From: Deinococcus malanensis
GTDB taxonomy: Bacteria > Deinococcota > Deinococci > Deinococcales > Deinococcaceae
Direction of reading: 5' to 3'
Assembly: GCF_014647655.1 (NCBI RefSeq)
Contig: NZ_BMPP01000009.1
Coordinates: 114,427 to 178,426 of the forward strand
DNA length: 64,000 nt
The notes under the pieces were generated by a model. That model was not told where the DNA came from and ran no database searches. It saw nothing but the letters and a program-made list of their open reading frames with translations. Below, one piece after another: positions 21,314 to 30,612 of this stretch. How positions within the stretch are numbered: the first letter of the stretch is position 1; every line of letters starts with the position of its first letter. The position numbers and the translations under genes are program-made.

Positions 21314-23608
21314 TCAGACTTCAGCGTCCTCGTCGTCCACGTCACTTTCCGGCGTCACAGCGGGAACGTTGCGGTTCTTGCCGATTTCACGGACCCGGCC
21401 ATTAAAGCGGCTCTTGATGTCCTCATACATCGGGTGGGCACGGATGTCAGCCGGCCGGCCGGCCGTGGCCGGAGCGCTGGGCTCGGCGGCCGCAGGAGCC
21501 GGTGGGGCGGCCGGGCGGGGCCGCTGAGGCACATACTCGGTAAACGGTGAATCGCCCAGGTCGGGTGGAACCTCGCCGGCAAACTGACCGCCGATCTGGC
21601 CCCAGTCGGGCTCTTCGGTGATGGGCTCGACGACATACAGATCACGGCTCTGCCCGCCCGCAGGCAACTGGTCCCCTCCCTGGGCGTCGGCAGGAGCCTG
21701 CGGCCCGTCGGCGACATGTCCCGTATCCCAGGGCGCGGGCGAGTGGACAGGCAGTGGTGAGCGCGCCACATCGTCCGGACTGGCCGGCGGCACCCGCTGC
21801 TCTGTCTGGGAACGCTCGACCACCTGTGGGCGTGGTGGTGGGGCGTCCAGCGTGGCCACAGCGGCAGGCCGGGATGCAGGGCGCTGGGCCGACGCCTGGG
21901 GGCCGGCCTCCACCGGCTCGAAGGCCGGACCACGGCTGCTGGTGCGCCGGGGCGCAGGATCAAAAGGCGCGATTTCGGGTGTGGCCGCGGCCGGTTCAGT
22001 TCGCGTGGCCCCGCCCGGTGTGGGGAGGGAGGGTGACTGGACTGGGGCAGCTGGGGCTTCCGCCGGGCCGACATGGCTGGCCGCCCCACCCAGACTGAGC
22101 TTGCGGCTCCCTTCGGGCGCGATCAGCTCGAAGGTGACCGGCCCGAACACCTTCAGGACCAGTTTGGCCACATCATCAAACTTACCCGCGATCTGCTTGG
22201 CATGAAAGGCGTTCTTGTCGTCATAGCTGAGGCTGACATAGCCCGGCTCGGCGTGCATGCGCGCAGGCTTCAGAAAGGCCTTGAGCTGCATGCTGGCCTG
22301 CCGGACCACGTCCACCCAGCTGCCCTGAACCGCCGCTGGCGCGGCCGCTGGAGCCACCTGGCCCAGCGCCTGCGCCGCCACTTCGCGCACCGGAGCCGGA
22401 CCCCTGCGTGCCCCCGGGTCGAAGTCAGCCACGGGTGCCGCAGGGGCCTGAACGCCCGATGCCCCACCGGCCCGCAGTGAGCTTACTTCCTTCTCCAGAC
22501 GGTTGAGCCGTTGTGCCAGATCTGCGGGAATGCTGGCTGCCGGTGCATTTGACGATGCAGCTGTACTGCCTGCACCACCATCGGCCGCCAGCAGGGCGTG
22601 GGTCAGGGCCAGTTCCAGGCTCTGCTGGTCGGCACTGCGGACAAAGCGGGCCTCCTGCTCGTCCAGGGCGGCCTGCAGCCTGAGCAGCCGGGGAACATCG
22701 GCCCCCTCGAGCCGCTCGCCGCTGAGGCCCAGTTCGGCGTGCAGCGCCGTGCCCACCGCTGAGACCAGCCCCTCGACCACCGTGCGCGCCGCGAAGCCGT
22801 CGCGGTACAGCTGCGCCGCGCCCTGCAGGGCACTCCCGGCGTCACCCAATACCAGGGCGCCGGCGATGCCGCGCACCCGTTCACCCGGAGGCAAGCCCAG
22901 CGCTTCTTCGACCCCGACGCGGGTGACGGCCGTTCCGGCGGCCAGCATGCGTTCCAGCAGGCTCTCGCCGTCGCGCATGGCGCCGTCGGCGAGGCGGCCG
23001 ATCAGCTGCAGGGCGTCGGGCTCGGCGCGTACCCCCTCCTTCGCGGCCAGCCCAGTGAGCTTGCCGGCAATCTCCTCGGCGGTCAGGCGGCGGAAGCGGT
23101 AGTGCTGGCAGCGCGACAGAATGGTCGGGATGATCTTTTCGGGCTCGGTGGTCGCCAGGATGAAAATTACGTGCGAGGGTGGCTCTTCCAGCGTCTTGAG
23201 CAGCGCGTTGAAGGCCGCTCGCGACATCATGTGCGCCTCGTCCAGAATGTAGATCTTCTTGCCGCCGCGCATGGCCGCCAGCGAGACCTTTTCCCGCAGG
23301 TCACGGACGTCGTCGACGCTGTTGTTGCTGGCCGCGTCGATTTCCAGAACGTCCGGATGGGACCCGGCGCGCACCGACAGGCAGCTCTCGCAGTCTCCGC
23401 AAGGCCTGGGCAGCGGTCCGGTGCAGTTGGCGGTCATGGCGATCAGGCGCGCGGTGGTCGTCTTACCGACGCCGCGCGGCCCGGAAAACAGGTACGCGTG
23501 GCCCACCCGCCCCTGCTCCAACGCGGCACGCAACACGTCTTTGACGTGCTCCTGGCCCACCACCTCGTCCCAGCGGATAGGCCGGGCACGCTGATAGATG
23601 GCGCTCAC
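21314..23608 (-). CDS. dnaX: DNA polymerase III subunit gamma/tau
   Basis: Clamp-loader ATPase and replisome organiser. 764 residues from GTG 23608, where the conserved SAIYQRARPIRWDEVVGQ begins; the frame upstream has no homology. Walker A is GPRGVGKTTTARL, the zinc module is CGDCESC, Walker B is ILDEAHMM, and sensor 1 is ATTEPEKIIPTILSR. Domain III follows to about residue 370. The tail is long, Pro/Ala-rich and typical of tau; it contains a more ordered patch (QLKAFLKPARMHAEPGYVSL). Thermus makes gamma by slippage on a run of A's; I see no such run here, so gamma, if made, must come otherwise. Confidence 0.94.
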   Translation of the reverse strand: MSAIYQRARPIRWDEVVGQEHVKDVLRAALEQGRVGHAYLFSGPRGVGKTTTARLIAMTANCTGPLPRPCGDCESCLSVRAGSHPDVLEIDAASNNSVDDVRDLREKVSLAAMRGGKKIYILDEAHMMSRAAFNALLKTLEEPPSHVIFILATTEPEKIIPTILSRCQHYRFRRLTAEEIAGKLTGLAAKEGVRAEPDALQLIGRLADGAMRDGESLLERMLAAGTAVTRVGVEEALGLPPGERVRGIAGALVLGDAGSALQGAAQLYRDGFAARTVVEGLVSAVGTALHAELGLSGERLEGADVPRLLRLQAALDEQEARFVRSADQQSLELALTHALLAADGGAGSTAASSNAPAASIPADLAQRLNRLEKEVSSLRAGGASGVQAPAAPVADFDPGARRGPAPVREVAAQALGQVAPAAAPAAVQGSWVDVVRQASMQLKAFLKPARMHAEPGYVSLSYDDKNAFHAKQIAGKFDDVAKLVLKVFGPVTFELIAPEGSRKLSLGGAASHVGPAEAPAAPVQSPSLPTPGGATRTEPAAATPEIAPFDPAPRRTSSRGPAFEPVEAGPQASAQRPASRPAAVATLDAPPPRPQVVERSQTEQRVPPASPDDVARSPLPVHSPAPWDTGHVADGPQAPADAQGGDQLPAGGQSRDLYVVEPITEEPDWGQIGGQFAGEVPPDLGDSPFTEYVPQRPRPAAPPAPAAAEPSAPATAGRPADIRAHPMYEDIKSRFNGRVREIGKNRNVPAVTPESDVDDEDAEV

Positions 23609-23845
23609 AGGTGCACCTGCACAGCAGCGGCGCCCCCGTACCCAGCGGCCGCACAGCAGGAAGTGGCCTGCCGGAAAACCTGCCTGCAGAGCGGCATATC
23701 CTCCACTGACCACTTCCTGCTGTCGCCTGGGCTCTTCACCCCTTCAGTCTAGTCGTGCAGACAGGGGCAGCGCGGTGATTCACTTTGCACTCCCCCACAG
23801 GGGGCGCACCTCGCAGTGTCCGGTCTTTACGCAGTGTCCGAGGCT

Positions 23846-24268
23846 CTACTGGGCGCCTTCCTGCTTGTAGCCGGTGGCAGTCCAGCCGCAAGGACCGGTG
23901 CGCTTGAGGTACACCACCCCCTGATAGGTGGCGCCGATAGCCTTACCGTCACGGCGCTGGGTGGCCCGCAGGGTCAGCAGCCCGCGCACCGTGGCACTGT
24001 TGCCGGCAACCTCAGCGTCCTGGACCTTCACGTCGTAGGCCACATCGTTGTACTGCAGCCGGTAGAAGAAGGCCGCGACGTCAAGCCTGCCGCGGGCAGT
24101 GCTGATGGCCGCCACGCGGGCGGCCTCCTGGTCCTGGGCGGGAGTACAGCCGGCGGCGGGTACGGCGGCAGGTGCAGCGGCAAATGCAGCGCCTCCCAGC
24201 AGGGCAGCGGACACGGTCAGGGCAGGCAGGATTCGTCTCATCCCGGGGGTTGTACCAGGGGACGACAT
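23846..24268 (-). CDS. secreted protein of unknown function
   Basis: About 140 residues. A signal peptide ([21 protein letters not shown]) precedes a small domain with two cysteines far apart (AAGCTPAQ and [10 protein letters not shown]), probably a disulfide, and [26 protein letters not shown] place the start at 24268, where GAGG stands 6 nt upstream; the ATG at 24241 gives the bare signal peptide and is the alternative. No family recognised. Probably periplasmic or exported. Confidence 0.6.
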   Translation of the reverse strand: MSSPGTTPGMRRILPALTVSAALLGGAAFAAAPAAVPAAGCTPAQDQEAARVAAISTARGRLDVAAFFYRLQYNDVAYDVKVQDAEVAGNSATVRGLLTLRATQRRDGKAIGATYQGVVYLKRTGPCGWTATGYKQEGAQ

Positions 24269-24352
24269 GAAGAACCTCAGTCCAGCCTGAGAGGGCCGAA
24301 GCAGAAAGGCGGCCCTCCTCACATTGATGGGCCCAGCCGCCCGGCCCTCGGC

Positions 24353-25189
24353 TCAGTACTTGTAGAAGCCCTGCCCGCTCTTGCGCCCCAGCAGCCCGGC
24401 CTGCACCATCTTGCGCAGCAGTGGGCTGGGACGGTATTTGTCGTCTCCCAGTCCCTGATGGAGCACCTCCATGATGGCCAGGCAAGTATCCAGTCCGATG
24501 AAGTCAGCCAGCGTGAGCGGTCCCATGGGGTGGTTCATGCCCAGTTTCATAATGCCGTCGATGGCCTCGGGCTCCGCCACGCCTTCCATAACGCACTGAA
24601 TGGCCTCGTTCAGCATGGGCATCAGGATGCGGTTGCTGACAAATCCGGGGAAGTCGTTGCAGGACAGCGGGGTCTTGCCCATCTTCTGAGCGGTCTCGGT
24701 AACGATCCGGGTCGTCTCATCGCTGGTGCTGTAGCCCCGGATCACTTCCACCAGCGCCATCAGCGGCACCGGATTCATGAAGTGCATCCCGATAAAGCGC
24801 TCCGGACGGCCTGAGGCGCTGGCCAGAGCCGTGATCGGAATCGAGCTGGTGTTGCTGGCCAGGATCCCTTCGGGCTGGACGATCTCCCCCAGCTTCCGGA
24901 ACAGCTCGGCCTTGACCGCCTCGTTCTCCACGATGGCTTCCACCACCAGATCGCAGTCCGCGAAGTCCGACAGCTCGGTCGTGAAGCGGATGCGGCCCAG
25001 GATCTCCTCCGGCGTGCCGGTCAGCTTTCCCTTCTCGTGCAGCTTGGCAAGGCTCTTTTCGATGACGCCCCGGCCCCGGTCAAGAAAAGCCTGCTGAACA
25101 TCCTGCACGACCACGTCGAATCCGCTCTGTGCTGCGACCTGGGCGATACCGCCGCCCATCTGGCCTGCTCCGATGACTCCAAATTTCAT
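24353..25189 (-). CDS. 3-hydroxybutyryl-CoA dehydrogenase
   Basis: 278 residues, family size about 280. Oxidises 3-hydroxyacyl-CoA with NAD. The Rossmann motif GAGQMG is at 7-12; [12 protein letters not shown] and SNTSSIPIT mark the cofactor site, and the catalytic His lies in [18 protein letters not shown] together with a downstream Glu. The C-terminal helical domain ends [18 protein letters not shown] stands 5 nt before the ATG at 25189. With the thiolase at 26047 it may serve acetoacetyl-CoA turnover or short-chain beta-oxidation; two small unrelated genes lie between. Confidence 0.93.
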   Translation of the reverse strand: MKFGVIGAGQMGGGIAQVAAQSGFDVVVQDVQQAFLDRGRGVIEKSLAKLHEKGKLTGTPEEILGRIRFTTELSDFADCDLVVEAIVENEAVKAELFRKLGEIVQPEGILASNTSSIPITALASASGRPERFIGMHFMNPVPLMALVEVIRGYSTSDETTRIVTETAQKMGKTPLSCNDFPGFVSNRILMPMLNEAIQCVMEGVAEPEAIDGIMKLGMNHPMGPLTLADFIGLDTCLAIMEVLHQGLGDDKYRPSPLLRKMVQAGLLGRKSGQGFYKY

Positions 25190-25314
25190 GTGTTCTCCTT
25201 CTATGGGGCGCACCACCGGCTCCTGAATGACGACATGGTCACGCCTGCGCCCCCATGCGGTCGACCTCGCAGATTGCCGCCGTGCCCGGCCTGCAGCCCG
25301 TGCGAACCAGGGCT

Positions 25315-25641
25315 CTAAGCGGTCGTAAACCAGTTCCAGGCCAGCCAGCGGCCCTGCCCGACCCCAAAAAACGTCGCGTCAGAAGCTTCGTCCTTCAGGC
25401 ACCAGCCGCGTTCGATCCAGCTGATATCCAGCTGAGGGGCGTCCAGGGGCAACGCCAGAAATCGGGCGCACTGCTGCCGGACCTCCTCGGCTGTCAGCAG
25501 TGTGGCGCTGCCCAGCGGACCGAACCAGCCCTGATCCCTGAGCCACGTATCCAGTCCGGCCACCTGCCGCCCCATGGCGATATTCAGGTACTGCTCGCTT
25601 TCCGGCGGGTCGAAGTCGGGTCCACTAAACGACAGCTGCAT
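25315..25641 (-). CDS. hypothetical protein
   Basis: 108 residues, no family recognised. Mixed alpha/beta, with aromatic residues frequent at the C-terminus ([15 protein letters not shown]). It begins 4 bp after the YciI-like gene ends, so the two form an operon. ATG start; the spacing suggests translational coupling. Confidence 0.6.
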   Translation of the reverse strand: MQLSFSGPDFDPPESEQYLNIAMGRQVAGLDTWLRDQGWFGPLGSATLLTAEEVRQQCARFLALPLDAPQLDISWIERGWCLKDEASDATFFGVGQGRWLAWNWFTTA

Positions 25642-25644
25642 CGG

Positions 25645-25959
25645 TCATTCCACCAGCGGCACGCCGCTGAGCTCCAGGCTGCGGCCGCGCTTGACTGGGG
25701 TAAAGGCGGTGTAGCGGTAGGTGCTGCATCCCTCCTTCACGAAGGGATCGTCCTGAAAAATGGCTTCAAGTTGCTCTCGGCTCCCGGCCAGGGCGACAAG
25801 CACGCCGCCAGTGCCGTCCAGTTTGCGCCCACTGGTCAGAAAGACCCCACTGACATAGTGTTGGTCGAGCCACTCACGGTGGCGGGGCGTGACGGCCGCC
25901 AGTTCGTCACCCGTCTTGAGGTACGTGCTCTCGATAATCCAGAGGGTCGGTTGGCTCAT
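25645..25959 (-). CDS. YciI-like protein
   Basis: 104 residues. Ferredoxin-like fold of the YciI/YCII-related family: RHREWLDQHYVSGVFLTSGRK with the conserved His, then GGVLVALAGSREQLEAIFQDDPFVKEG, and a final strand YRYTAFTPVKRG. Relatives are dimeric enzymes with a His-Asp pair, one being a chlorohydrolase; function for most is unknown. Upstream partner of the 108-residue hypothetical gene. Confidence 0.8.
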   Translation of the reverse strand: MSQPTLWIIESTYLKTGDELAAVTPRHREWLDQHYVSGVFLTSGRKLDGTGGVLVALAGSREQLEAIFQDDPFVKEGCSTYRYTAFTPVKRGRSLELSGVPLVE

Positions 25960-26046
25960 GCTTTCAGCCTAAGCCTTTGCAGCCTCCGGACGGGGCCACA
26001 GGCTCAGGGGCGGCCCTACGCTTATCGTGCTTCGTCCTATGTGTCC

Positions 26047-27225
26047 TCACAACCGCCGGACCGCCATGGCCAGTCCGTTGCCGCCACCCATGCACAGGGT
26101 GGCTACGCCGGTTTCCTTGTCCTGCTGCTTCAGGGCGTGCAGCAGGGTCACCAGAATGCGCGCGCCCGACGCACCGATGGGATGGCCCAGGGCCACGGCA
26201 CCGCCATTCACATTCACCCGCGCGGGATCCAGGCCCAGTTCACGGCTGACCGCCAGACTCTGCACGCTGAAGGCCTCGTTCAGTTCCCAGAGGTCCACGT
26301 CGTCAGCATTCATTCCCAGCTTCTGCAGCAGCTTCTGGGTGGCGGGCACCGGGGTCATCATGACCCACTCGGGGGCGAGACCGCCGGTGGCGTAATCAAT
26401 GATCTCGGCCAGGGGGGTCAGGCCGTGGGTCTGGGCGGCCTCCTCGCTCATGACCAGCAGACTGGCGGCGCCGTCGTTGAGGCCCGGGGCGTTTCCGGCG
26501 GTCACGCTGCCGTCCTGCTTGAAGGCGGGCTTGAGCCTGCCCAGCGTCTCGGCGCTGGTATCAGCGCGCGGTCCCTCATCGGTGTCCACCACCACGTCAC
26601 CCTTGCGGCCCTTGACCGTCACCGGCACGATCTCGTCACGGAATCGGCCTTCCTGGGTAGCGGCGACGGCCTTCTGGTGGCTGGAGGTGGCGAAGGCGTC
26701 CTGCTCCTCGCGGCCGATGGCGTACTTCTCGGCCACGCGCTCGCCGGTCAGGCCCATGCCCTCGTTGTTGATCGAGCACCACAGGCCGTCGTGGGTATTG
26801 GCGTCAAGCACCTGAGCATGGCCCAGGCGGTAGCCCTTGCGGGCCTGCGGCAGCAAATGCGGAGCATTGCTCATGCTTTCCATGCCGCCGGCCAGCACCG
26901 CCTGCTGATCACCTGCGCGGATGCTCTGCGCGGCCAGGATCACGGCTTTCAGACCGCTGCCGCACACCTTGTTGATGGTCAGGGCACCCACCTCATGGCT
27001 CAGACCCGCTTTCAGGGCGGCCTGCCGGGCGGGGTTCTGTCCACTGCCGGCCTGCACGACCTGGCCCATGATGACGTCCTCAATCAATCCAGCGGGGAGA
27101 CCACTGCGCCTGAGCGTTTCGGCCAGGGTGAGAGCTCCCAGGTCAACGGCGCCCACATCAGCCAGAGTTCCCATGAACTTGCCGGTCGGCGTGCGCGAGG
27201 CCGCCACGATCACAGCTTTTGACAT
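26047..27225 (-). CDS. acetyl-CoA acetyltransferase (thiolase)
   Basis: 392 residues. Condenses two acetyl-CoA or cleaves acetoacetyl-CoA. The active-site set is complete: nucleophile Cys88 in VCGSGLKAV, His348 in GHPIGASG, and Cys378 in CMGGGNGLA. Size and ending fit the biosynthetic/AtoB-PhaA group. A perfect 16-bp palindrome lies 22 bp upstream of the start (27248-27263), which implies repression by a TetR-type regulator. Working partner may be the 3-hydroxybutyryl-CoA dehydrogenase. Confidence 0.94.
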   Translation of the reverse strand: MSKAVIVAASRTPTGKFMGTLADVGAVDLGALTLAETLRRSGLPAGLIEDVIMGQVVQAGSGQNPARQAALKAGLSHEVGALTINKVCGSGLKAVILAAQSIRAGDQQAVLAGGMESMSNAPHLLPQARKGYRLGHAQVLDANTHDGLWCSINNEGMGLTGERVAEKYAIGREEQDAFATSSHQKAVAATQEGRFRDEIVPVTVKGRKGDVVVDTDEGPRADTSAETLGRLKPAFKQDGSVTAGNAPGLNDGAASLLVMSEEAAQTHGLTPLAEIIDYATGGLAPEWVMMTPVPATQKLLQKLGMNADDVDLWELNEAFSVQSLAVSRELGLDPARVNVNGGAVALGHPIGASGARILVTLLHALKQQDKETGVATLCMGGGNGLAMAVRRL

Positions 27226-27247
27226 ACCGCCAGTCTAGCAAGCGGAA

Positions 27248-27263
27248 CCTAACGCTCGTTAGG
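27248..27263. promoter_or_regulatory. TetR-type operator before thiolase
   Basis: Perfect palindrome CCTAACG, 2 nt, CGTTAGG, 22 bp upstream of the thiolase ATG. Its centre fits CNAACGNNCGTTNG, the box I recall for Thermus PaaR. Confidence 0.6.
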
Positions 27264-27283
27264 AAGGTGTCCGGCCAGGGTGG

Positions 27284-27577
27284 TCAGGGCGCGTCCTCCC
27301 ACCACACCCGGTCAGCGAAACTACCGCGTTCCCGGGCCTTTGTGGCGCGCAGCTCTTCCAGTTCAGCCCGGCTGACGCCGTCCAGTGCCGCCAGGGCGTA
27401 AACCACCTCCAGCACGTCGGCCAGCTCGAGCGTCTCGCCGGATTCCAGATATTCCCGCGCCTCTTCCAGCAACTTGTTGCGCAGAGCCACGCGGTACCCG
27501 GGGGTGCTGAGAGAAACGTAAACACTGTCCGGCCCACCAAAAAGTTCCGGAATGCGGTCGCGGACCAGTTTGCCCAT
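27284..27577 (-). CDS. MazG-like nucleoside triphosphate pyrophosphohydrolase
   Basis: 97 residues. The opening MGKLVRDRIPELF and the metal-binding pattern EE-x2-E (LLEEAREYLES) followed by E-x2-D (LELADVLEV) mark the all-alpha NTP-PPase superfamily, near the phosphoribosyl-ATP pyrophosphohydrolase-like group. It probably clears non-canonical nucleotides. It lies 23 bp after the P450 gene stop, on the same strand, and may be read from the same transcript. Confidence 0.8.
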   Translation of the reverse strand: MGKLVRDRIPELFGGPDSVYVSLSTPGYRVALRNKLLEEAREYLESGETLELADVLEVVYALAALDGVSRAELEELRATKARERGSFADRVWWEDAP

Positions 27578-27600
27578 GCAGCAGTCTAGGTTCAGTCCGC

Positions 27601-28857
27601 TCAGGCCCGAGCCCGGCTGCCCAGCCGCACCCGCAGGCCGCGCAGTTCAAAGCCCTTGACGACCTCGTTGTAGGACACCTGCGGCTCCTGCACAAGTTCG
27701 AGGTCGCGCCATAGCAGCAGGCGGCGCAGGAAGATGTCGCTCTCCCTGATGGCCAGAAAGGCCCCCGGGCAGCGGTGGTGACCGTCCCCGAACGACAGCA
27801 CCGGAGGCTGCACCCCGCGGGGCAGTGGACGCGCCGGGCACAGCTGCCCGGGATCAGCACCCACCGTCTGGGGGTCCAGATTGGCGTACTGGACGTTTAG
27901 GGCCATCAGGCTGCCCTGCGGGATGGTTACGCCGTCCACGGTCAGTTCTGCCTGGGCGCGGCGGTACAGCGTGTTCACGACCGGCTCGAGCCGCAGGATC
28001 TCGTGCAGGATGTCATGCCGCTGCTTTTCGGTGCCGTGCACGTAATCGGCGCGCAACTCCGCGTTCTTCAGCAGGTGCCAGGCGGCCACCGTGATGAATT
28101 CTCGGGTGGTGACCATCCCGGCAGTGCCATAGGTCAGGCACTCGGTCATGATCTCCAGATCGTTGTAACCGCGCTCCACCAGGTAGCTGATCAGGTCGTC
28201 ACGGCGCGACCTGCGCCGGGCCTGAATCGCCGGCTTGACGTCCAGCAGGTAAAACAGGCCCAGGTGAGCCTGCTGCCGGAAATGGTCCAGGCGCCCCTGA
28301 GGCTGGGCGGCTCCCGGTTCACTGTCACCCTGGCCTTCCACAAACGCCGTGATGCGTTTTTCCAGGCCCGGCAGCCGGCTGCTGGTCAGCCCCACGACCT
28401 GCGCCGCCACGTTGACACCCAGACGCAGACTCAGGTCGTCCAGGCTAATTTCACCCTGGCCGGCCAGATCAGCGATCAGGTTGTCGGCCAGCGCGGCGAT
28501 CATGGGCTGGTACGCGCCGACGGCAGCTGGCGTGAAATACCGGGCCGTGGCGCGGCGCATGTCGTGATGCTCCTCTCCCTCGGCAAACAGGACCGGCATC
28601 CGCGTCATCAGGGGCGTGCGGCTGCCCATTTCCCCGGCGGCCTCGGCCATGAATCCGGCCTGACGGACGTCCTCGCTGCGCAGGATGTCGCGGGCAGCCT
28701 GGAACGAGTGGATCCGGTAGACGCCGCGGGCATCGCGCTCGACCGACCCGGTGGGCATGGGTCCCGGGCGGCGGGTCCGGCTGGCCGTGGCAGGCTCGGC
28801 ACTCTGGCCGGTAAAGGGGCAGCGGGCAGGTTCAGAGGCGTGGAAATCGCTGGTCAT
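27601..28857 (-). CDS. cytochrome P450
   Basis: 418 residues. The heme-binding loop [13 protein letters not shown] gives the axial Cys363; the K-helix E-x2-R is in HEILRLEP; the I-helix [13 protein letters not shown] keeps the Thr pair needed for oxygen activation. An atypical N-terminus ([13 protein letters not shown]) carries Cys but no membrane anchor, so the enzyme is soluble. The MarR regulator gene overlaps its start by ATGA. A homologue in D. radiodurans (CYP287) hydroxylates a carotenoid; whether this is the orthologue needs an alignment. Confidence 0.92.
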   Translation of the reverse strand: MTSDFHASEPARCPFTGQSAEPATASRTRRPGPMPTGSVERDARGVYRIHSFQAARDILRSEDVRQAGFMAEAAGEMGSRTPLMTRMPVLFAEGEEHHDMRRATARYFTPAAVGAYQPMIAALADNLIADLAGQGEISLDDLSLRLGVNVAAQVVGLTSSRLPGLEKRITAFVEGQGDSEPGAAQPQGRLDHFRQQAHLGLFYLLDVKPAIQARRRSRRDDLISYLVERGYNDLEIMTECLTYGTAGMVTTREFITVAAWHLLKNAELRADYVHGTEKQRHDILHEILRLEPVVNTLYRRAQAELTVDGVTIPQGSLMALNVQYANLDPQTVGADPGQLCPARPLPRGVQPPVLSFGDGHHRCPGAFLAIRESDIFLRRLLLWRDLELVQEPQVSYNEVVKGFELRGLRVRLGSRARA

Positions 28858-29315
28858 GACTGGTCTCCTTGAGTGCCGGCGGCCTGGGCAAGCTGCCGCA
28901 GCTTGGTGGTCAGCCCGGCCGTGGCCGGTTCTCCCAATTGAGAAAGCAGTGGGGCCACCACTTCCAGAACGGTCTGCTCGGCCTCGGCGTAAAGGAGGCG
29001 GCCCTCCGGGGTGGCGCTCACCGTGACCCGCCGGGCGTCGGAATGGGTGCTTTGTCGGGTGACAGCCCCGCCCGTCTCCAGCCGGGAGAGAATCCGGCTC
29101 ATTTCATACCGTGGCACACCGGTCAGGCGCGCCAAGGCAGCCGGCTGGTCTGCTCCGGGCTCATTGCTCTGAACATAGGCCAGCGTGATAAAAGCGCGCA
29201 GATCCAGGCCATGCCGGCTGCTCAGCGCCGCTTCTACCCGGGCCGCCAGCGTCTGCCAGACCTCCCAGAAGGCCTGCAGGAAGGCCATAGGTGAGGCGTC
29301 CGAAGCGGGAGTCAT
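28854..29315 (-). CDS. MarR-family repressor of the P450 gene
   Basis: 153 residues from ATG 29315. The winged helix is readable: [12 protein letters not shown], the recognition part [20 protein letters not shown], and the wing with [15 protein letters not shown]. The stop overlaps the P450 start (ATGA), and a perfect 10-bp inverted repeat lies 27 bp upstream of the start. Together these indicate an autoregulated repressor controlling the P450, probably released by the P450 substrate or an oxidant. Confidence 0.88.
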   Translation of the reverse strand: MTPASDASPMAFLQAFWEVWQTLAARVEAALSSRHGLDLRAFITLAYVQSNEPGADQPAALARLTGVPRYEMSRILSRLETGGAVTRQSTHSDARRVTVSATPEGRLLYAEAEQTVLEVVAPLLSQLGEPATAGLTTKLRQLAQAAGTQGDQS

Positions 29316-29342
29316 CGCTTGATCCTGCCACACTTCATCCAG

Positions 29343-29365
29343 ATTAATTGCAATCTGCAATTAAT
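29343..29365. promoter_or_regulatory. MarR operator
   Basis: ATTAATTGCA, a 3-nt centre, then its exact inverse. A 10-bp perfect arm in a GC-rich genome is strongly non-random; spacing of half sites fits a winged-helix dimer. Confidence 0.75.
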
Positions 29366-29423
29366 TTTGCCTGGGACTGGAGTGGGTCTGGTTGTGCTGA
29401 ATGAGAACAGCCGGACCTTGTGC

Positions 29424-30380
29424 TCAGAAGGGGTCGTCCACAAACACGCGCCGGATCGCTTCCCGGTCAAGTCCCAGACTCAGCAGCACCAGCAGCAGAA
29501 TGCGCGCCTTGTGGGCGTTGAGAAAGCTGGCCGGGATGGCGCCTGCCTCGACCAGGGTCGCGCCGCCGCCGGCGTAGCCATACACCGGAATCACCGGCCC
29601 GGCGTGCGTGCGGGTGGCAATCACCACGGGTTTGTTGGTGGCCTCGATCAGGGGCAGCAGTTCGCCCGGCAGGTTCCCAGTGCCCAGCGCAGCAATGACC
29701 AGCCCGTCGGCCCGCGCAGCCGCCTCTGCGTAGCCTTCCCCGGTCCAGCCGGCGTAGGCATACAGAATGTCAACCCGCGCACCCAGTTGCGTGGGCGTAA
29801 ACGCCTGACGCGGCTCTGGGCTGGCGAAGAAACGGACCTGAGGCGTCTCCCCCACCCGGTCGATGCGCCCGATGGGGCCGGGGTAGCCCCCGAAAGCGTC
29901 CACCGCCGTGCTGTGGACCTTGGTCACCGTGCGGGCGTCAAAGACATCCCCGCCGAACACCACCAGCGGGCCGCGCCCGGCGGTGGCCGGGTGCAGCGCG
30001 ACCTGTGCGGCGTCGAGCAGGTTGCCCGGGCCGTCCCAAGAGACGGCCCCGGCGTGACGCATGCTGCCGGTCAGCACCACGGGGGCCTTGGTCCGAAGCA
30101 GCAGGTGCAGGGCAAAGGCAGTCTCTTCCAGCGTATCGGTGCCGTGCGTGACCACCACGGCGTCATGGGTGGGCGCCAGCGACTCGATCAGCTGAGCCAG
30201 CGTCAGCATGTGCGCCGGCGTCACATGCGGGCTGGGCAGGGTGAACGGCTGGTGGTCGGTGACCTGAACGCCCGGCAGGCCGGGCACGGTGGGCGGCGTC
30301 TGCGGGGTGAACCCCGGACCATTCGGATTCCGCCGGCTGGCAATCGTGCCGCCCGTATGAATCACCGCAAGTCGCTTCAT
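29424..30380 (-). CDS. L-asparaginase
   Basis: 318 residues from ATG 30380. Hydrolyses asparagine to aspartate and ammonia. The two Thr motifs are intact: HTGGTIAS (nucleophile Thr12) and VVVTHGTDTLEET (second Thr). Cytoplasmic: there is no signal peptide, which favours type I. The Ala/Gly-rich C-terminal domain (LGTGNLPGELLPLI, ATRTHAGPVIPVYGY) is complete. Third in a run with a small membrane protein and hemC; 31 bp to the former. Confidence 0.92.
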   Translation of the reverse strand: MKRLAVIHTGGTIASRRNPNGPGFTPQTPPTVPGLPGVQVTDHQPFTLPSPHVTPAHMLTLAQLIESLAPTHDAVVVTHGTDTLEETAFALHLLLRTKAPVVLTGSMRHAGAVSWDGPGNLLDAAQVALHPATAGRGPLVVFGGDVFDARTVTKVHSTAVDAFGGYPGPIGRIDRVGETPQVRFFASPEPRQAFTPTQLGARVDILYAYAGWTGEGYAEAAARADGLVIAALGTGNLPGELLPLIEATNKPVVIATRTHAGPVIPVYGYAGGGATLVEAGAIPASFLNAHKARILLLVLLSLGLDREAIRRVFVDDPF

Positions 30381-30411
30381 CTCCCCCGTCCCCCGGCCCG
30401 GCGACAGGCCT

Positions 30412-30594
30412 TCAGCGCCGCCGGCGGGAGACCCACACCAGCGACACCGCAAACACCACCGCACCCAGGGGCAGTTCGGCCCAGGTGGCTTCCACCAGGG
30501 GCTGCCCATCCTGGGTCCGCTTGTAAAGTCCGATTCCCACCCACAGCGCGGTGGCCAGCAGGGCCCGGGCGATGTGACGCCAGGTCAGTTTCAT
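30412..30594 (-). CDS. small membrane protein
   Basis: 60 residues. Two hydrophobic helices (IARALLATALWVGIGLY and LPLGAVVFAVSLVWVS) joined by a polar hairpin KRTQDGQPLVEATWAE, with a basic tail SRRRR, so both ends face the cytoplasm. No family recognised. It is 18 bp downstream of hemC and 31 bp upstream of the asparaginase gene, on the same strand, which supports it as an operon member. Confidence 0.62.
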   Translation of the reverse strand: MKLTWRHIARALLATALWVGIGLYKRTQDGQPLVEATWAELPLGAVVFAVSLVWVSRRRR

Positions 30595-30612
30595 CGTGCA
30601 GCTACCTGGTTG

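Noticed and set aside
19785..21527. 580-codon plus-strand frame opposite the GHL10 gene
   Set aside because: Shadow of the glycosidase-like gene; no homology, no ribosome-binding site.
21314..23608. Programmed frameshift in dnaX to make gamma
   Set aside because: No run of A's or a slippery heptamer with a hairpin was found by eye in the region after the ATPase domain.
25255..27222. 655-codon plus-strand frame opposite the thiolase and two small genes
   Set aside because: It spans several real minus-strand genes with clear motifs; low-complexity His/Gln-rich translation.
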